Assembly: GCA_022828595.1 (NCBI GenBank)
Contig: JAKGHH010000002.1
Span: 71,396,383 to 71,460,382, forward strand
Reading direction: 5' to 3'
DNA from: Nelumbo lutea
Lineage: Eukaryota > Streptophyta > Magnoliopsida > Proteales > Nelumbonaceae
Length of the DNA stretch: 64,000 nt
Of this stretch, positions 59,668-62,254 are shown piece after piece. Every line of letters starts with the position of its first letter. Position 1 is the stretch's first letter. The position numbers and the translations under genes were made by a program. The notes beneath the pieces were generated by a model that was not told where the DNA came from, ran no database searches, and saw only the letters and a list, made by a program, of their open reading frames with translations.

Positions 59668-60890
59668 TCATTTGGTAAAGTGGGTGACTTTACTGGATAA
59701 GTGGCTTTGGAGGCTACCTCTAGAATCTAACAGGTCGTGCCACAAAGTAATAATCAACCCACATGCTATGATGACTGATGGATGGGATGTTGGGTTTTCT
59801 TCTCAAGCCACTTTAGCTTCCCCTTGAAAACCTATCCATGGTTTGCTTCCTACATTCTTACAATCTATTAGATATGATGCTTGGGTGGGGAATAAAATTC
59901 TATTTTGGGAAGACCTCTAGGTAGGGGACTAGTTGCTAAAAGTCCGTTACCCTGACATTTACCCCATCTCTATCTACAAGAAGGAACTCTTTTCCAAGTT
60001 TCTTGTGACATCTCCTTTTGGGGTTAGTTGGATTTGGAGTTAAAAATAGGTCTTAGGGATGTAGAACTTAGAGCTTTCTTTGACTTGCTGAAAAAAGTTG
60101 ATGATATATTCTTCCACCCCTCTCTCTTGGACGGTTGTATTTGGACTGCTTTTGCTTCAGATCTATTCAGTTGTGCTCTATTTTCAGCGTTCTTTTACAG
60201 CCTCATAACCCTTCTTAAAAATCGACATAGGAGACTCCAAAAATGGTGAATTGGATGAAAGACAAGTAGACAACAAGCAGGCACCTTGGGGTTAAAGGCA
60301 AACATTAAGGGAAATACTTTGTTTAGCAAGGGAGAAGGAAGCAACTTTCAAGTGGGTGGGCAGATTGGCAAATGGTTTAGCTAATTTCTTAACTAAACAA
60401 GGGGTCAATAGAGAAATTTTGTTTTCGGCTGCAATGCAAATATTAACAATTAAGGGATAGGTGTTTCTAGCCTACATACAATGGGATGTAACACACACTG
60501 AATATAGCATGCTTTTACTGAATCAAATAAAACCAATCACAGTTACCAATCAAAAAATATAAAAACTTTATGTTTTTGTACGATAGAATCATACAACTTT
60601 TTAAAGTGTGATGATTGAAAGATATGGACAGGATTTACAAGAGCAAAACAAATATTCTATCTCTCTAGAAGAAACGTGATAAACTACAATAAACCCAAAA
60701 AGCAGCCAAAACGAGCTCCAGTGTTTGGGTAAATGATAGAATTGAATTCACGAAAAGAAAAAACACAAACCTGAGTCTTTGAAGAAGATCCAAGCAGAGT
60801 ATTTGCAAGAGCTCCCAGAGGGTTCGAAGTAGAAGCAGAGCCAGGAACAGCACAAGCCGCTCCTCCCGAAACTAAATCTCTCATCGACAT
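5303..60890 (-). CDS. PEX5: PEX5, peroxisomal PTS1 import receptor (12 exons here; last exon off the left edge)
   Basis: PEX5 binds C-terminal PTS1 signals of peroxisomal matrix enzymes in the cytosol, docks at the PEX13/PEX14 complex and is recycled. In plants it also carries the PTS2 receptor PEX7. Coding order on the minus strand: 60771-60890, 58178-58309, 57921-58101, 57212-57405, 36675-36929, 27448-27570, 26874-27044, 24590-24783, 17235-17481, 16689-16773, 5720-5829, 5303-5527. These join in frame to about 679 codons with no stop. Seen: an N-terminal block with Cys13, the position family-wise used for receptor ubiquitination; nine WxxxF/Y motifs in exons 5, 7 and 8; TPR repeats from exon 9 onward. 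The last TPR and C-terminal tail are absent from 1-5302, so the gene continues beyond the window. It is the only intact gene seen; its introns are packed with transposons. Confidence 0.95.
5720..5829 (-). CDS. PEX5: PEX5 exon 11 (residues 568-604), TPR
   Basis: A 110-bp exon encoding [20 protein letters not shown], then a more divergent [17 protein letters not shown]. Acceptor ATTGCAG, donor GAT before GTAAGA, phase 1 in and phase 0 out. It sits about 10.9 kb from exon 10, across an intron full of copia, gypsy and LINE sequence. Confidence 0.9.
5830..6544. other. Intron 10 sequence, nothing recognised
   Basis: Ordinary AT-rich intron sequence immediately upstream of exon 11 (in gene orientation) and before the LTR at 6545. 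No domain or repeat pattern identified. Confidence 0.5.
6545..6878 (-). repeat. 3' LTR of copia element I
   Basis: Starts TGTTGAGTTGGGCC on the minus strand directly after the polypurine tract and ends TTTACAAACA near 6545. It contains a TATA-like stretch (AAGTATAAAATATAATG). The partner LTR is not in the window. Confidence 0.65.
6873..8396 (-). pseudogene. Copia element I pol fragment: reverse transcriptase and RNase H
   Basis: A single open frame of 507 codons, the longest in the window, but only the RT-RNase H part of a copia polyprotein. Seen: the start motif [32 protein letters not shown], the catalytic [14 protein letters not shown], the RNase H stretch [20 protein letters not shown] and [13 protein letters not shown], ending [14 protein letters not shown]. 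The first about 18 codons are non-homologous: a deletion joins the hinge (HCISQYLSY) to NQTWEIV. No GAG or integrase upstream, so it cannot work on its own. Confidence 0.85.
8487..8762 (+). repeat. 5' LTR of the compact gypsy element
   Basis: Begins TGTTGAGACACAAATAAAGG, contains the TATA box CAGTATATAAATAAGG, a CT microsatellite and ends AGTTCCTAACA. Immediately followed by the primer binding site complementary to initiator Met-tRNA. Confidence 0.92.
8781..10465 (+). pseudogene. Gypsy gag-protease remnant joined to a chromodomain end
   Basis: Several frames hold gag: [20 protein letters not shown] near 9100, then [20 protein letters not shown] and [14 protein letters not shown] near 9270-9460, then a zinc-knuckle-like CYACG at about 9640. 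The frame 9750-10403 carries a protease with [33 protein letters not shown] and [11 protein letters not shown]; the catalytic DSG is not clearly kept. At about 10330-10375 the sequence jumps to [19 protein letters not shown]. Multiple stops: non-functional. Confidence 0.75.
10494..10765 (+). repeat. 3' LTR of the compact gypsy element
   Basis: Same sequence as 8487-8762 with about fifteen differences, mostly transitions and a CT-run length change. Preceded by the polypurine tract AAGGGAGGAGGGAC. Confidence 0.92.
10926..12764 (+). mobile_element. Ty3/gypsy (chromovirus-type) 3' half: RNase H, integrase, chromodomain
   Basis: 10930-11180 matches gypsy RNase H with stops (VLVVLMQ, then [16 protein letters not shown]). 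11320-11547 is the integrase N-terminal zinc region ([20 protein letters not shown]). 11544-11792 is the integrase core ([12 protein letters not shown]). 11995-12594 is the integrase C-terminus and chromodomain. A polypurine tract lies at 12628-12640, with a possible short LTR piece to about 12764. The left side is fused to copia I. It is a different copy from the compact gypsy element. Confidence 0.8.
11995..12594 (+). pseudogene. Gypsy integrase C-terminus with chromodomain
   Basis: A 199-codon open frame. Seen: [19 protein letters not shown] of the integrase core end, a helical stretch to [28 protein letters not shown] and [26 protein letters not shown], then the chromodomain-like end [18 protein letters not shown]. 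The chromodomain in chromoviruses directs integration to heterochromatin (family knowledge). The upstream pol is broken by stops. Confidence 0.8.
12765..15250 (-). mobile_element. LINE 5' region with ORF1-like fragments and an A-rich 3' end
   Basis: On the minus strand, three short frames fit an L1-type ORF1 with the plant DUF4283 fold: [20 protein letters not shown] near 15000-15130, [20 protein letters not shown] with [11 protein letters not shown] at 14880-14970, and [15 protein letters not shown] near 14740. A lysine-rich frame follows at 13656-14093. No endonuclease or RT is seen before the A-rich tail (T-rich at 12767-12800 on plus), so this copy is internally deleted or chimeric. Boundaries are approximate. 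Confidence 0.55.
15469..16207. repeat. Tandem duplication of a 370-bp unit
   Basis: Copy 1 is 15469-15838 and copy 2 is 15839-16207. Both run from GGCAATGGAGAA to AAGAAGATTATATAT and are nearly identical, with a 3-bp deletion in copy 2 near 16060 and a few substitutions. No known domain is recognised in the unit. Confidence 0.92.
16208..16688. other. Intron 10 sequence next to exon 10
   Basis: No element or gene recognised. It includes the donor side of PEX5 intron 10 (GTATGT at 16683-16688 on the minus strand). Confidence 0.5.
16689..16773 (-). CDS. PEX5: PEX5 exon 10 (residues 540-568), TPR
   Basis: An 85-bp exon encoding [20 protein letters not shown] and ALGVSHTN, the second TPR, ending in phase 1. 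Acceptor TTGCAG, donor G before GTATGT. The short exon is missed by simple ORF calling but matches PEX5 almost residue for residue. Confidence 0.93.
16774..17234. other. PEX5: PEX5 intron 9
   Basis: A 461-bp intron without a recognisable insertion, bounded by GTTATG (donor) and TTGCAG (acceptor) on the minus strand. Confidence 0.8.
17235..17481 (-). CDS. PEX5: PEX5 exon 9 (residues 457-539), start of TPR domain
   Basis: Completes the split Glu codon, then YLNEQ. It contains the conserved [15 protein letters not shown] stretch and the first TPR ([20 protein letters not shown] to [13 protein letters not shown]). Acceptor AATAG, donor CAG before GTTATG, phase 0 at the end. The TPR domain forms the pocket for the PTS1 tripeptide. 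Confidence 0.95.
17820..20870 (+). mobile_element. Ty1/copia element II, 5'-truncated
   Basis: Starts in the pre-integrase region ([20 protein letters not shown]). 17999-18670 is the integrase, with [14 protein letters not shown] zinc-type cysteines, [17 protein letters not shown] and NGVAERKN marking the catalytic D, D and E. 18700-19000 is the hinge, 19230-20130 RT with the VDD motif broken near 19745, and RNase H ends MIDIYVPT at about 20675. A polypurine tract and LTR follow (about 20683-20870). GAG and protease are missing; several stops and frameshifts. Antisense to PEX5. Confidence 0.8.
18269..18670 (+). pseudogene. Copia element II integrase core fragment
   Basis: A 133-codon frame with [40 protein letters not shown] and [20 protein letters not shown]. 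This is the second half of the DDE integrase core; the first half lies in a frame just upstream, broken at about 18264. Inactive. Confidence 0.75.
20871..21940. other. Region between copia II and a LINE endonuclease; possible LINE ORF1
   Basis: A plus-strand frame (21054-21404) and the surrounding sequence sit just upstream of a LINE endonuclease on the same strand, where ORF1 would be expected. No ORF1 domain could be recognised with confidence, so this is position-based only. Confidence 0.35.
21941..22790 (+). mobile_element. LINE endonuclease (APE-type) remnant
   Basis: Seen around 21955: [20 protein letters not shown] followed by LRKENPW, the N-terminus of L1-type endonuclease (usually SWNxRGLG). 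The C-terminal part reads [11 protein letters not shown] with the DHCP motif, then [14 protein letters not shown] at 22610-22710. It is interrupted by a 162-bp insert at 22300-22461 and has several stops. RT is not found downstream. Confidence 0.75.
22300..22461 (-). mobile_element. Small poly(A)-tailed retroposed insert with a 34-bp target duplication
   Basis: A 162-bp segment with a run of sixteen or more T at its left end (a 3' A-tail on the minus strand). It is flanked by a perfect 34-bp direct repeat at 22266-22299 and 22462-22495. The flanking sequence is LINE endonuclease. No tRNA-type A or B box is obvious inside, so it may be a fragment retroposed by LINE machinery rather than a standard SINE. 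Confidence 0.7.
22791..23770. other. Intron 8 sequence, unassigned
   Basis: A plus-strand frame 22977-23312 has no recognised homology. The rest is ordinary AT-rich sequence with no clear repeat ends. Confidence 0.45.
23778..23970 (+). mobile_element. SINE-like element (tRNA-derived head), second copy of the 45.9-kb family
   Basis: Contains an A-box-like TGGTATGATGGTAAA and a B-box-like GGATTCGAGTC spaced as in tRNA-derived SINEs. The body (ATCCAGTCCACCCCTCCCAAG and ACCAACATTGACTAATG) matches the element at 45856-46002. Flanking duplications could not be closed here. Confidence 0.6.
23977..24146. mobile_element. Degenerate TIR element related to the MITE at 29655-32644
   Basis: Left end CAATAGGCTTTTAAAAG and right end CATTTAAAACATTG form imperfect inverted ends. 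The interior has the same TGCACCT/GTGCC words (TTTGCACCTTTC, TTGTGCCTCACC) as the larger copy in intron 5. No clear duplication of flanking sequence. Confidence 0.4.
24147..24589. other. Intron 8 sequence next to exon 8
   Basis: No element recognised between the degenerate TIR element and the exon 8 donor. Confidence 0.5.
24590..24783 (-). CDS. PEX5: PEX5 exon 8 (residues 393-457)
   Basis: Starts [12 protein letters not shown] and carries four WxxxF/Y motifs (WVNEF, WIDEF, WADEF, WANVY). Ends in phase 2 inside a Glu codon, with donor GTAAGT, a consensus 5' splice site. Reading through would hit TAA at once, which supports the placed donor. Confidence 0.93.
25307..26096 (+). mobile_element. 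5'-truncated LINE with a perfect 16-bp target duplication
   Basis: Inserted into the hAT MITE. The duplication GAACCGGATATTGGTT is at 25291-25306 and 26097-26112. The body begins in the zinc-binding/RNase H linker ([17 protein letters not shown]), runs through RNase H ([14 protein letters not shown], then [20 protein letters not shown]) and ends with a 3' UTR and A-tail after TGATC. One in-frame TGA at about 25728 interrupts RNase H. Confidence 0.93.
25308..25973 (+). pseudogene. LINE ORF2 C-terminus: RNase H-like domain
   Basis: Two frames in register, 25308-25730 and 25758-25973, are separated by one TGA. Seen: [20 protein letters not shown] (first catalytic Asp), [15 protein letters not shown] with the conserved Glu, [15 protein letters not shown] (second Asp), and [15 protein letters not shown] (last Asp). 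Only the 3' end of ORF2 was inserted. Confidence 0.85.
26307..26870. other. Intron 7 sequence near exon 7
   Basis: No gene. GT-rich stretches around 26500-26700 and an A/T-rich end resemble a LINE 3' UTR, but no coding sequence is attached. Confidence 0.4.
26872..26873 (-). other. PEX5: Non-canonical GC 5' splice site of PEX5 intron 7
   Basis: The exon 7/intron 7 boundary reads GAG/GCAAGT on the minus strand. This is the classical strong context of GC donors, matching U1 except at the C. The acceptor at 24784-24785 is AG. The in-frame join to exon 8 (RDE to LSHG) requires it. Confidence 0.8.
26874..27044 (-). CDS. PEX5: PEX5 exon 7 (residues 336-392)
   Basis: Encodes [18 protein letters not shown], then motifs WAEEY and WADQF, ending FVRDE. 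171 bp, phase 0 at both ends. The only donor that joins in frame to exon 8 (LSHG) is GAG before GCAAGT, giving a GC-AG intron. The nearby GT two bases further would shift exon 8 out of frame. Confidence 0.9.
27045..27447. other. PEX5: PEX5 intron 6
   Basis: A 403-bp intron with donor GTCCAT and acceptor ATGCAG. No insertion recognised apart from an A-rich stretch at about 27190-27230. Confidence 0.75.
27448..27570 (-). CDS. PEX5: PEX5 exon 6 (residues 295-335)
   Basis: A 123-bp exon encoding 41 residues, with [20 protein letters not shown] and ending DDQKFQ. It matches the methionine- and glutamine-rich linker before the [14 protein letters not shown] block in plant PEX5. Acceptor TTGCAG; donor CAG before GTCCAT is weak. 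Phase 0 at both ends, so skipping would keep the frame. Confidence 0.9.
27699..27883 (+). repeat. 5' LTR of copia III
   Basis: Begins TGTCATGACACTTGG and ends GATAGAAAACA. It shares ATAAAAGGGGATATGGGGC and CATACCCATCATT with the 3' LTR. Confidence 0.75.
28450..29440 (+). pseudogene. Copia III gag remnant with zinc knuckle
   Basis: Around 28515-28590 a frame reads [20 protein letters not shown] (copia gag). 29010-29130 gives [15 protein letters not shown] and [20 protein letters not shown]. 29213-29300 has a zinc knuckle [14 protein letters not shown], in which Tyr replaces the usual His. Several frameshifts. The 28084-28440 part between LTR and gag is unassigned. Confidence 0.65.
29833..29967. 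repeat. Near-perfect 40-bp inverted repeat (hairpin)
   Basis: The left arm 29833-29872 and right arm 29927-29967 pair along their length with one single-base bulge. Both contain CAAGTCCATG/CATGGACTTG and TCTTAAATTCTTAATCC or its complement. The loop is 54 nt and AT-rich. It lies in the left arm of the TIR element. Confidence 0.9.
30040..32375 (+). mobile_element. LINE with long RT frame, 5'-truncated, inside the TIR element
   Basis: Begins in the RT ([18 protein letters not shown] at about 30050). RT to 31213, zinc-binding linker 31300-31700 ([14 protein letters not shown]), RNase H 31830-32230 ([44 protein letters not shown]), then a 3' UTR ending ATTCATCAAAAAA near 32375. The endonuclease and ORF1 are missing. 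Antisense to PEX5. Confidence 0.85.
30077..31213 (+). pseudogene. LINE reverse transcriptase fragment
   Basis: A 378-codon frame with most of the RT domain: [88 protein letters not shown] and the catalytic FVDDLLIF (normally FADD), then [17 protein letters not shown]. The ATG at 30077 is not a real start: a frameshift at about 30105 separates it from the RT beginning APGSDGF. It ends at a TGA in MRDFLWKL. Long but not functional. Confidence 0.85.
34157..34552 (-). mobile_element. 5'-truncated LINE inserted in copia III
   Basis: The T-run at 34153-34170 marks an A-tail on the minus strand. 34275-34484 encodes the RNase H end ([33 protein letters not shown]). Flanking copies CCCAATTGCTC and CCCTATTGCTC (34141 and 34553) both fit the copia hinge PIA(L/H)F, so they are the target duplication with two or more mismatches. 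Confidence 0.75.
34695..35575 (+). pseudogene. Copia III RT and RNase H remnants
   Basis: 34700-34920 has the RT start with [16 protein letters not shown] and the motif for [20 protein letters not shown]. 34930-35241 has [20 protein letters not shown] and a deletion that removes the VDD region, jumping to [12 protein letters not shown]. RNase H ends [10 protein letters not shown] at about 35570. Large internal deletions make it inactive. Confidence 0.7.
35579..35759 (+). repeat. 3' LTR of copia III
   Basis: Begins TGTTGTGATAATTAG after the polypurine-like ACAGGGAA and ends GATAGATAACA. Many differences from the 5' copy, including in the first 60 bp. Confidence 0.75.
35760..36674. other. Intron 5 sequence next to exon 5
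   Basis: No element or coding sequence recognised; a run of ATACAT/ATAGAT repeats occurs near 35805-35870. Confidence 0.5.
36675..36929 (-). CDS. PEX5: PEX5 exon 5 (residues 210-294), WxxxF/Y region
   Basis: Begins [11 protein letters not shown] and contains three pentapeptide motifs, WVSEY, WAHSF and WASEF, of the type that binds PEX14/PEX13 at the peroxisomal membrane. 255 bp, phase 0 at both ends; acceptor TCTCAG, donor CAG before GTGAGG. It follows intron 4 of about 20.3 kb, yet reading frame and motifs are intact. Confidence 0.93.
36930..38056. other. Intron 4 sequence next to exon 5
   Basis: No gene or domain recognised between the exon 5 acceptor and the MITE at 38065. Ordinary composition. 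Confidence 0.5.
38065..38961. mobile_element. Non-autonomous TIR element with AGGCG-type ends
   Basis: The left end CATAGTTGTCAAGGTGACAC and the complement of the right end CATAGTTTTCAAGGCACCAA are inverted repeats. Flanks GGTAGTAG and CGTAGTAG match at 7 of 8. The interior holds three imperfect copies of an ACAGGGGC(T)C-type unit (38410-38660) and two of TTAATAGTTAGTG. A short relative lies at 55919-55987. No transposase. Superfamily not assigned; an 8-bp duplication would fit hAT. Confidence 0.7.
39275..39589 (-). repeat. 3' LTR of copia IV (315 bp)
   Basis: Reads TGTAGAGAAGATGGGCC to TTTTTCAACT on the minus strand. It is about 110 bp longer than the 5' LTR, the extra part lying in U3. Confidence 0.9.
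39560..43057 (-). pseudogene. Copia IV protease-integrase-RT-RNase H frame with a few stops
   Basis: One reading frame is kept from 43057 to 39560, interrupted only by stops near 42218, 41498, 41380 and 40613. Seen in order: protease [15 protein letters not shown]-pre-integrase [15 protein letters not shown], integrase [13 protein letters not shown] and [14 protein letters not shown], hinge [37 protein letters not shown] and [13 protein letters not shown], RNase [15 protein letters not shown], end [13 protein letters not shown]. The stop at 40613 sits where relatives have Gln (GY-x-QTQ), consistent with a C-to-T change. Inactive, but recently so. Confidence 0.88.
42975..43964 (-). pseudogene. 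Copia IV GAG
   Basis: A 329-codon frame. The likely true start is the Met of [10 protein letters not shown] at about 43889. Seen: [20 protein letters not shown] (N-terminal gag motif), [48 protein letters not shown] and a zinc knuckle [14 protein letters not shown]. It would form virus-like particles in the cytoplasm (family knowledge). The frame ends early at the overlap with the protease frame, pointing to one frameshift at about 43000-43050. Confidence 0.85.
44751..44954 (-). repeat. 5' LTR of copia IV (204 bp, U3 deletion)
   Basis: Matches 39275-39589 except for loss of about 111 bp between two AGTAA repeats (plus-strand reading). It is followed directly by the primer site on the minus strand. 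Confidence 0.9.
45856..46002 (+). mobile_element. SINE-like element with a perfect 15-bp target duplication
   Basis: Flanked by TAGATATTTAAGGTA at 45841-45855 and 46003-46017. It begins GGAGCCATTGCTTAGTG, has a degraded A-box region (TTAGTGTACTGATAAAA) and ends GGATAATGGCCTT. It is homologous to 23778-23970, which keeps better A and B boxes. Confidence 0.8.
46018..46409. other. Intron 4 sequence with a short tandem repeat
   Basis: A 38-bp unit containing ACAGGTAAATCTCTTGATTG is repeated at about 46225 and 46262. No gene recognised. Confidence 0.5.
46418..46952. mobile_element. hAT-like MITE, 535 bp
   Basis: Ends TATGGCTGTTCA and TGAACACCCCTA (inverted, two mismatches), matching the TAGGGGTGTTCA consensus of hAT-type termini. 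Flanks ATTGCCAG (46410-46417) and ACTGCCAG (46953-46960) form an 8-bp duplication with one mismatch. The interior is AT-rich in the middle with AACC/GGTT-type words on both sides. No coding capacity. Confidence 0.85.
46961..47377. other. Intron 4 sequence; 18-bp direct repeats near the LINE
   Basis: An open frame 47115-47354 has no recognised homology. AAGAGGTTACTTCATCTA occurs twice (47329-47346 and 47360-47377), the second copy abutting the LINE A-tail; it may be a local duplication linked to the insertion. Confidence 0.5.
47378..49200 (-). mobile_element. LINE remnant on the minus strand: RT end, zinc-binding region, RNase H, A-tail
   Basis: The T-run at 47379-47391 is the A-tail. RNase H pieces lie at 47450-47990 ([20 protein letters not shown]). 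48450-48560 matches the [20 protein letters not shown] linker. 48784-48972 and 49020-49180 carry RT pieces ([20 protein letters not shown], where VND replaces ADD). Many frameshifts. It ends next to copia V at about 49200. Confidence 0.7.
49230..49436 (+). repeat. 5' LTR of copia V (207 bp, U3 deletion)
   Basis: Starts TGTAGAGAGACTGGGCC and ends AATCACATCT directly before the primer site. It lacks about 116 bp present after the first 17 bases of the 3' LTR, and about 30 bp of a CT-rich stretch. Confidence 0.9.
49972..50880 (+). pseudogene. Copia V GAG remnant
   Basis: 49972-50286 encodes [20 protein letters not shown] and [20 protein letters not shown] as in copia IV. A frameshift follows at about 50225-50285; the next part ([20 protein letters not shown], then [10 protein letters not shown]) lies in another frame and ends in a zinc-knuckle region near 50640-50700. 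Stops and frameshifts make it inactive. Confidence 0.78.
50846..51420 (+). pseudogene. Copia V protease and pre-integrase region
   Basis: Seen: [20 protein letters not shown], the protease motif [13 protein letters not shown] (Pro in place of Ser or Thr after DSGA), [17 protein letters not shown] and [13 protein letters not shown]. The frame runs into the nested LINE at about 51440. Confidence 0.8.
51440..52439 (-). mobile_element. 5'-truncated LINE inserted in copia V
   Basis: Flanked by ATTTGGCCGTTTGTCTTTT (51421-51439) and ATTTGGCCATTTGTCTTTT (52440-52458), a 19-bp duplication with one mismatch. The T-run at its left end is the A-tail. The minus strand encodes the zinc-binding domain ([20 protein letters not shown]) and RNase H ([40 protein letters not shown]). 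A short direct repeat AATGAGGTGACAAGCAA occurs twice at its 5' end (about 52391 and 52421). Confidence 0.9.
52486..53097 (+). pseudogene. Copia V integrase
   Basis: Seen: [40 protein letters not shown] with the first catalytic Asp, [20 protein letters not shown] with the second, [20 protein letters not shown] with Glu, and [20 protein letters not shown] frameshift near 53085 moves the C-terminal part ([20 protein letters not shown]) to another frame at 53072-53545. Confidence 0.83.
53385..55262 (+). pseudogene. Copia V hinge, RT and RNase H
   Basis: Frames in order: hinge [22 protein letters not shown] start [22 protein letters not shown] middle 53941-54195 ([20 protein letters not shown]); 54259-54600 with [16 protein letters not shown] and [20 protein letters not shown]; RNase H 54585-55184 with [20 protein letters not shown] and [20 protein letters not shown]. 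Stops near 53874, 53930, 54195, 54877 and a frameshift near 54595 and 55170. Inactive. Confidence 0.83.
55268..55620 (+). repeat. 3' LTR of copia V (353 bp)
   Basis: Starts TGTAGAGAGACTGGGC after the polypurine tract and ends AATCACACATTT before the duplicated ATTAA. The last two bases differ from the 5' copy (TT versus CT). Confidence 0.88.
55626..57211. other. Intron 4 sequence next to exon 4
   Basis: Apart from the short TIR-element relative at 55919-55987, nothing is recognised. 56390-56420 is a GAGA-rich run. No coding sequence. Confidence 0.5.
55919..55987. mobile_element. Short relative of the 38-kb TIR element
   Basis: The right end TTGGTGCCTTGAAAACTATG is the same as the right end of the element at 38065-38961. 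The left end CATTGTCTAGGCAACTAGG is a degraded counterpart. Only about 70 bp, probably an internal-deletion product. Confidence 0.55.
57212..57405 (-). CDS. PEX5: PEX5 exon 4 (residues 145-209)
   Basis: Carries the highly conserved plant block [17 protein letters not shown], then [15 protein letters not shown] and the [14 protein letters not shown] segment, ending FINSQ. Acceptor TTCAG matches the phase-1 end of exon 3. The donor is CAG before GTTCAC, a weak 5' splice site that opens the 20-kb intron 4. Family knowledge places PEX7-cargo functions in this middle part of plant PEX5; the exact residues are not resolved here. Confidence 0.93.
57406..57920. other. PEX5: PEX5 intron 3
   Basis: A 515-bp intron without recognised insertion, bounded by GTAAGG and TTTCAG on the minus strand. 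Confidence 0.8.
57921..58101 (-). CDS. PEX5: PEX5 exon 3 (residues 85-145)
   Basis: Starts GSEFLPSFR and ends in AWDG with phase 1. Acceptor is ACCAG, donor is G before GTAAGG. Intron 2 between exons 2 and 3 is only 76 bp, in contrast to the giant introns elsewhere. The segment between the GSEF block and the PPQRVL block of exon 4 is rich in polar residues and poorly conserved. Confidence 0.9.
58178..58309 (-). CDS. PEX5: PEX5 exon 2 (residues 41-84)
   Basis: Encodes [14 protein letters not shown] onward, 44 residues, continuing the N-terminal region of plant PEX5. Acceptor is AATAG, donor is CAG before GTTTGA, phase 0 at both ends. Sequence after the first eight residues is family-variable. 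Confidence 0.9.
58400..58640 (+). repeat. Possible solo LTR with adjacent primer-site remnant
   Basis: 58426-58630 looks like a copia LTR: AT-rich start with GTAATTTTGC, a CT-rich end, and then TAGGTATCAGAGAAACAAC, resembling the TGGTATCAGAGC primer site. No coding sequence follows and no second LTR was found. Confidence 0.4.
58641..59560. other. Intron 1 sequence, unassigned
   Basis: No gene, domain or clear repeat ends seen between the LTR-like stretch and the LINE remnant. Confidence 0.45.
59560..60475 (+). mobile_element. LINE remnant: zinc-binding linker and RNase H end (intron 1)
   Basis: 59690-59830 matches the linker seen in other LINEs here ([36 protein letters not shown]). 60350-60430 ends RNase H ([20 protein letters not shown]). 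A large part of the zinc-binding and RNase H domains is deleted. It contains a (GA)n run at 59631-59662. Antisense to PEX5. Confidence 0.7.
59631..59662. repeat. (GA)n microsatellite
   Basis: About sixteen GA units, inside the LINE remnant of intron 1. Confidence 0.9.
60771..60890 (-). CDS. PEX5: PEX5 exon 1 (residues 1-40)
   Basis: Begins [17 protein letters not shown], the conserved plant PEX5 N-terminus. The ATG at 60890 is chosen because homology starts exactly there; a second in-frame ATG lies two codons on. Cys13 is the likely equivalent of the N-terminal cysteine ubiquitinated during receptor recycling (family knowledge). The exon ends in phase 0 at CAG before GTTTGT. It encodes 40 residues, ending SSSKTQ. 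Confidence 0.95.
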
Positions 60891-61819
60891 TTCCTACTGT
60901 TCCTTACAAGCAGAATCCCAGAAGACCTGTATTTCTGTATTTCTTGTGAATTTCGAAGCTGACGCTGGATTATTTTGAGGAAGAGCCGGATTGCTTCGTT
61001 ATCTTCACCACCACATCGCTGTGCGAGCCTTATGTGACGACAGTGACTTGTGGGTGTGGGATGTCATCCCGTGCTTCGACTATGTGCCGTCCAGTGTTTG
61101 ACTGTTCTGATAACGACCTAATTACGTTTCCATCTCCAACCTGCAGCCCTTGTTCCGTTTCCCCGATGGAAAAGAGAAAAGATGTAATAGAGTCCCACCG
61201 GATTTCTTCGGAAACGTAGAGTCGTGCAAACGAGACGACACGACACCAAACAAGAGTTAACTGGCCTGGGATCCGGTGAGATTCTTTTAAGCTGCGTAAG
61301 GTCGGTAAGGCGGTAAGGAATTTACTAGTTACTGCCCGCAGTGCATTGATAATTTGGGCACAATCATACCATTGGGATTGGCTCCCCACAAAGCGCCCCA
61401 CAGATTTCTCAGCGTGCATGAGTGCGGAGATGTTTTCAGTGCACGGTTGCGATTTTTTGTGGGGCGTAGGTGAGGAGCCAGTGAGATCACTTTGCGAACC
61501 TATAGTACATCAAATCCACGTTGGAGCAAAAAGGTGCCAACCAGATTATCGATTGTAGGGTAACTGGCTGAAACCTCCCTGAAGTTTCTGATTGTTGTTG
61601 AAATCTACCCTATATTTTGGCAATCATAATCACCTTTTCTAAACTTTCTCACATGGTTGCAAGTGAATTCGCATCAGCACCCGAGTGTGCTTCACACGTG
61701 CCCCAGAGCCTTCACATGGGAGATGTTGCCAATGCATATGGGATGTGCTTTATGGGGCGAGACCGGATCTAGTCTTCACACCTGACGCCTCACACGCATA
61801 TCCTATCATGCATTGGGAA
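60891..61819 (-). promoter_or_regulatory. Presumed 5' UTR and promoter of PEX5
   Basis: Sequence upstream of the PEX5 start up to the nearest transposon. It is less AT-rich than the introns. No clear TATA box is visible near the start codon. A three-codon upstream ORF would begin at 61016 if the leader reaches that far. The open frame across 61030-61419 has no recognisable homology. Assigned by position only. Confidence 0.4.
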
Positions 61820-62246
61820 TAGACCTGTTCATGGGCCGAGTAGCCCGATGGCCCAGCCTGGCCCGGCCTACACCTTGGTTGGGCTTGGTCATGTAATTAG
61901 GCCCACGGGCCTGACCTCGGGCATAACACAGTAAGCCCGACTATATTTCGGGTCGGGCTTGGGATTTGTCAAAAAAGCCCGGCCCAGCCCGATTCAGCAT
62001 TATATATTTTATAAAATACATAATGTGTATTTTATATATTATATAAAATATATAAATAATATAATATTTATTGAAATATATATATTTATAATTTAATATA
62101 TACATTTTTTTTCTTTATAATTTCTCTCTCTCTCTCTCTCTCTCTCTCAATAGTAACAGCATGGGCTAAATTTCGGGCTTGGGCCTTAGAAAAATCTATT
62201 AATACAGAGTGAAAGCCCGGCCCGGCTCAGCCAATGAACATGTCTA
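61820..62246. mobile_element. hAT-like MITE, 427 bp, GGCCC-rich, upstream of PEX5
   Basis: Ends TAGACCTGTTCAT and ATGAACATGTCTA are inverted with one mismatch. Flanks ATTGGGAA (61812-61819) and ATTGGGAG (62247-62254) form an 8-bp duplication with one mismatch. The outer parts are made of GGCCC/GGGCTT words, the middle is AT-rich with a (TC)n run at 62123-62148. About 0.9 kb upstream of the PEX5 ATG. Confidence 0.87.
62123..62148. repeat. (TC)n microsatellite
   Basis: About thirteen TC units in the AT-rich middle of the hAT-like MITE. Confidence 0.9.
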
Positions 62247-62254
62247 ATTGGGAG

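Noticed and set aside
61030..61419. A 129-codon minus-strand frame upstream of PEX5 as a separate gene or N-terminal extension
   Set aside because: No recognisable homology, and PEX5 homology begins exactly at 60890.
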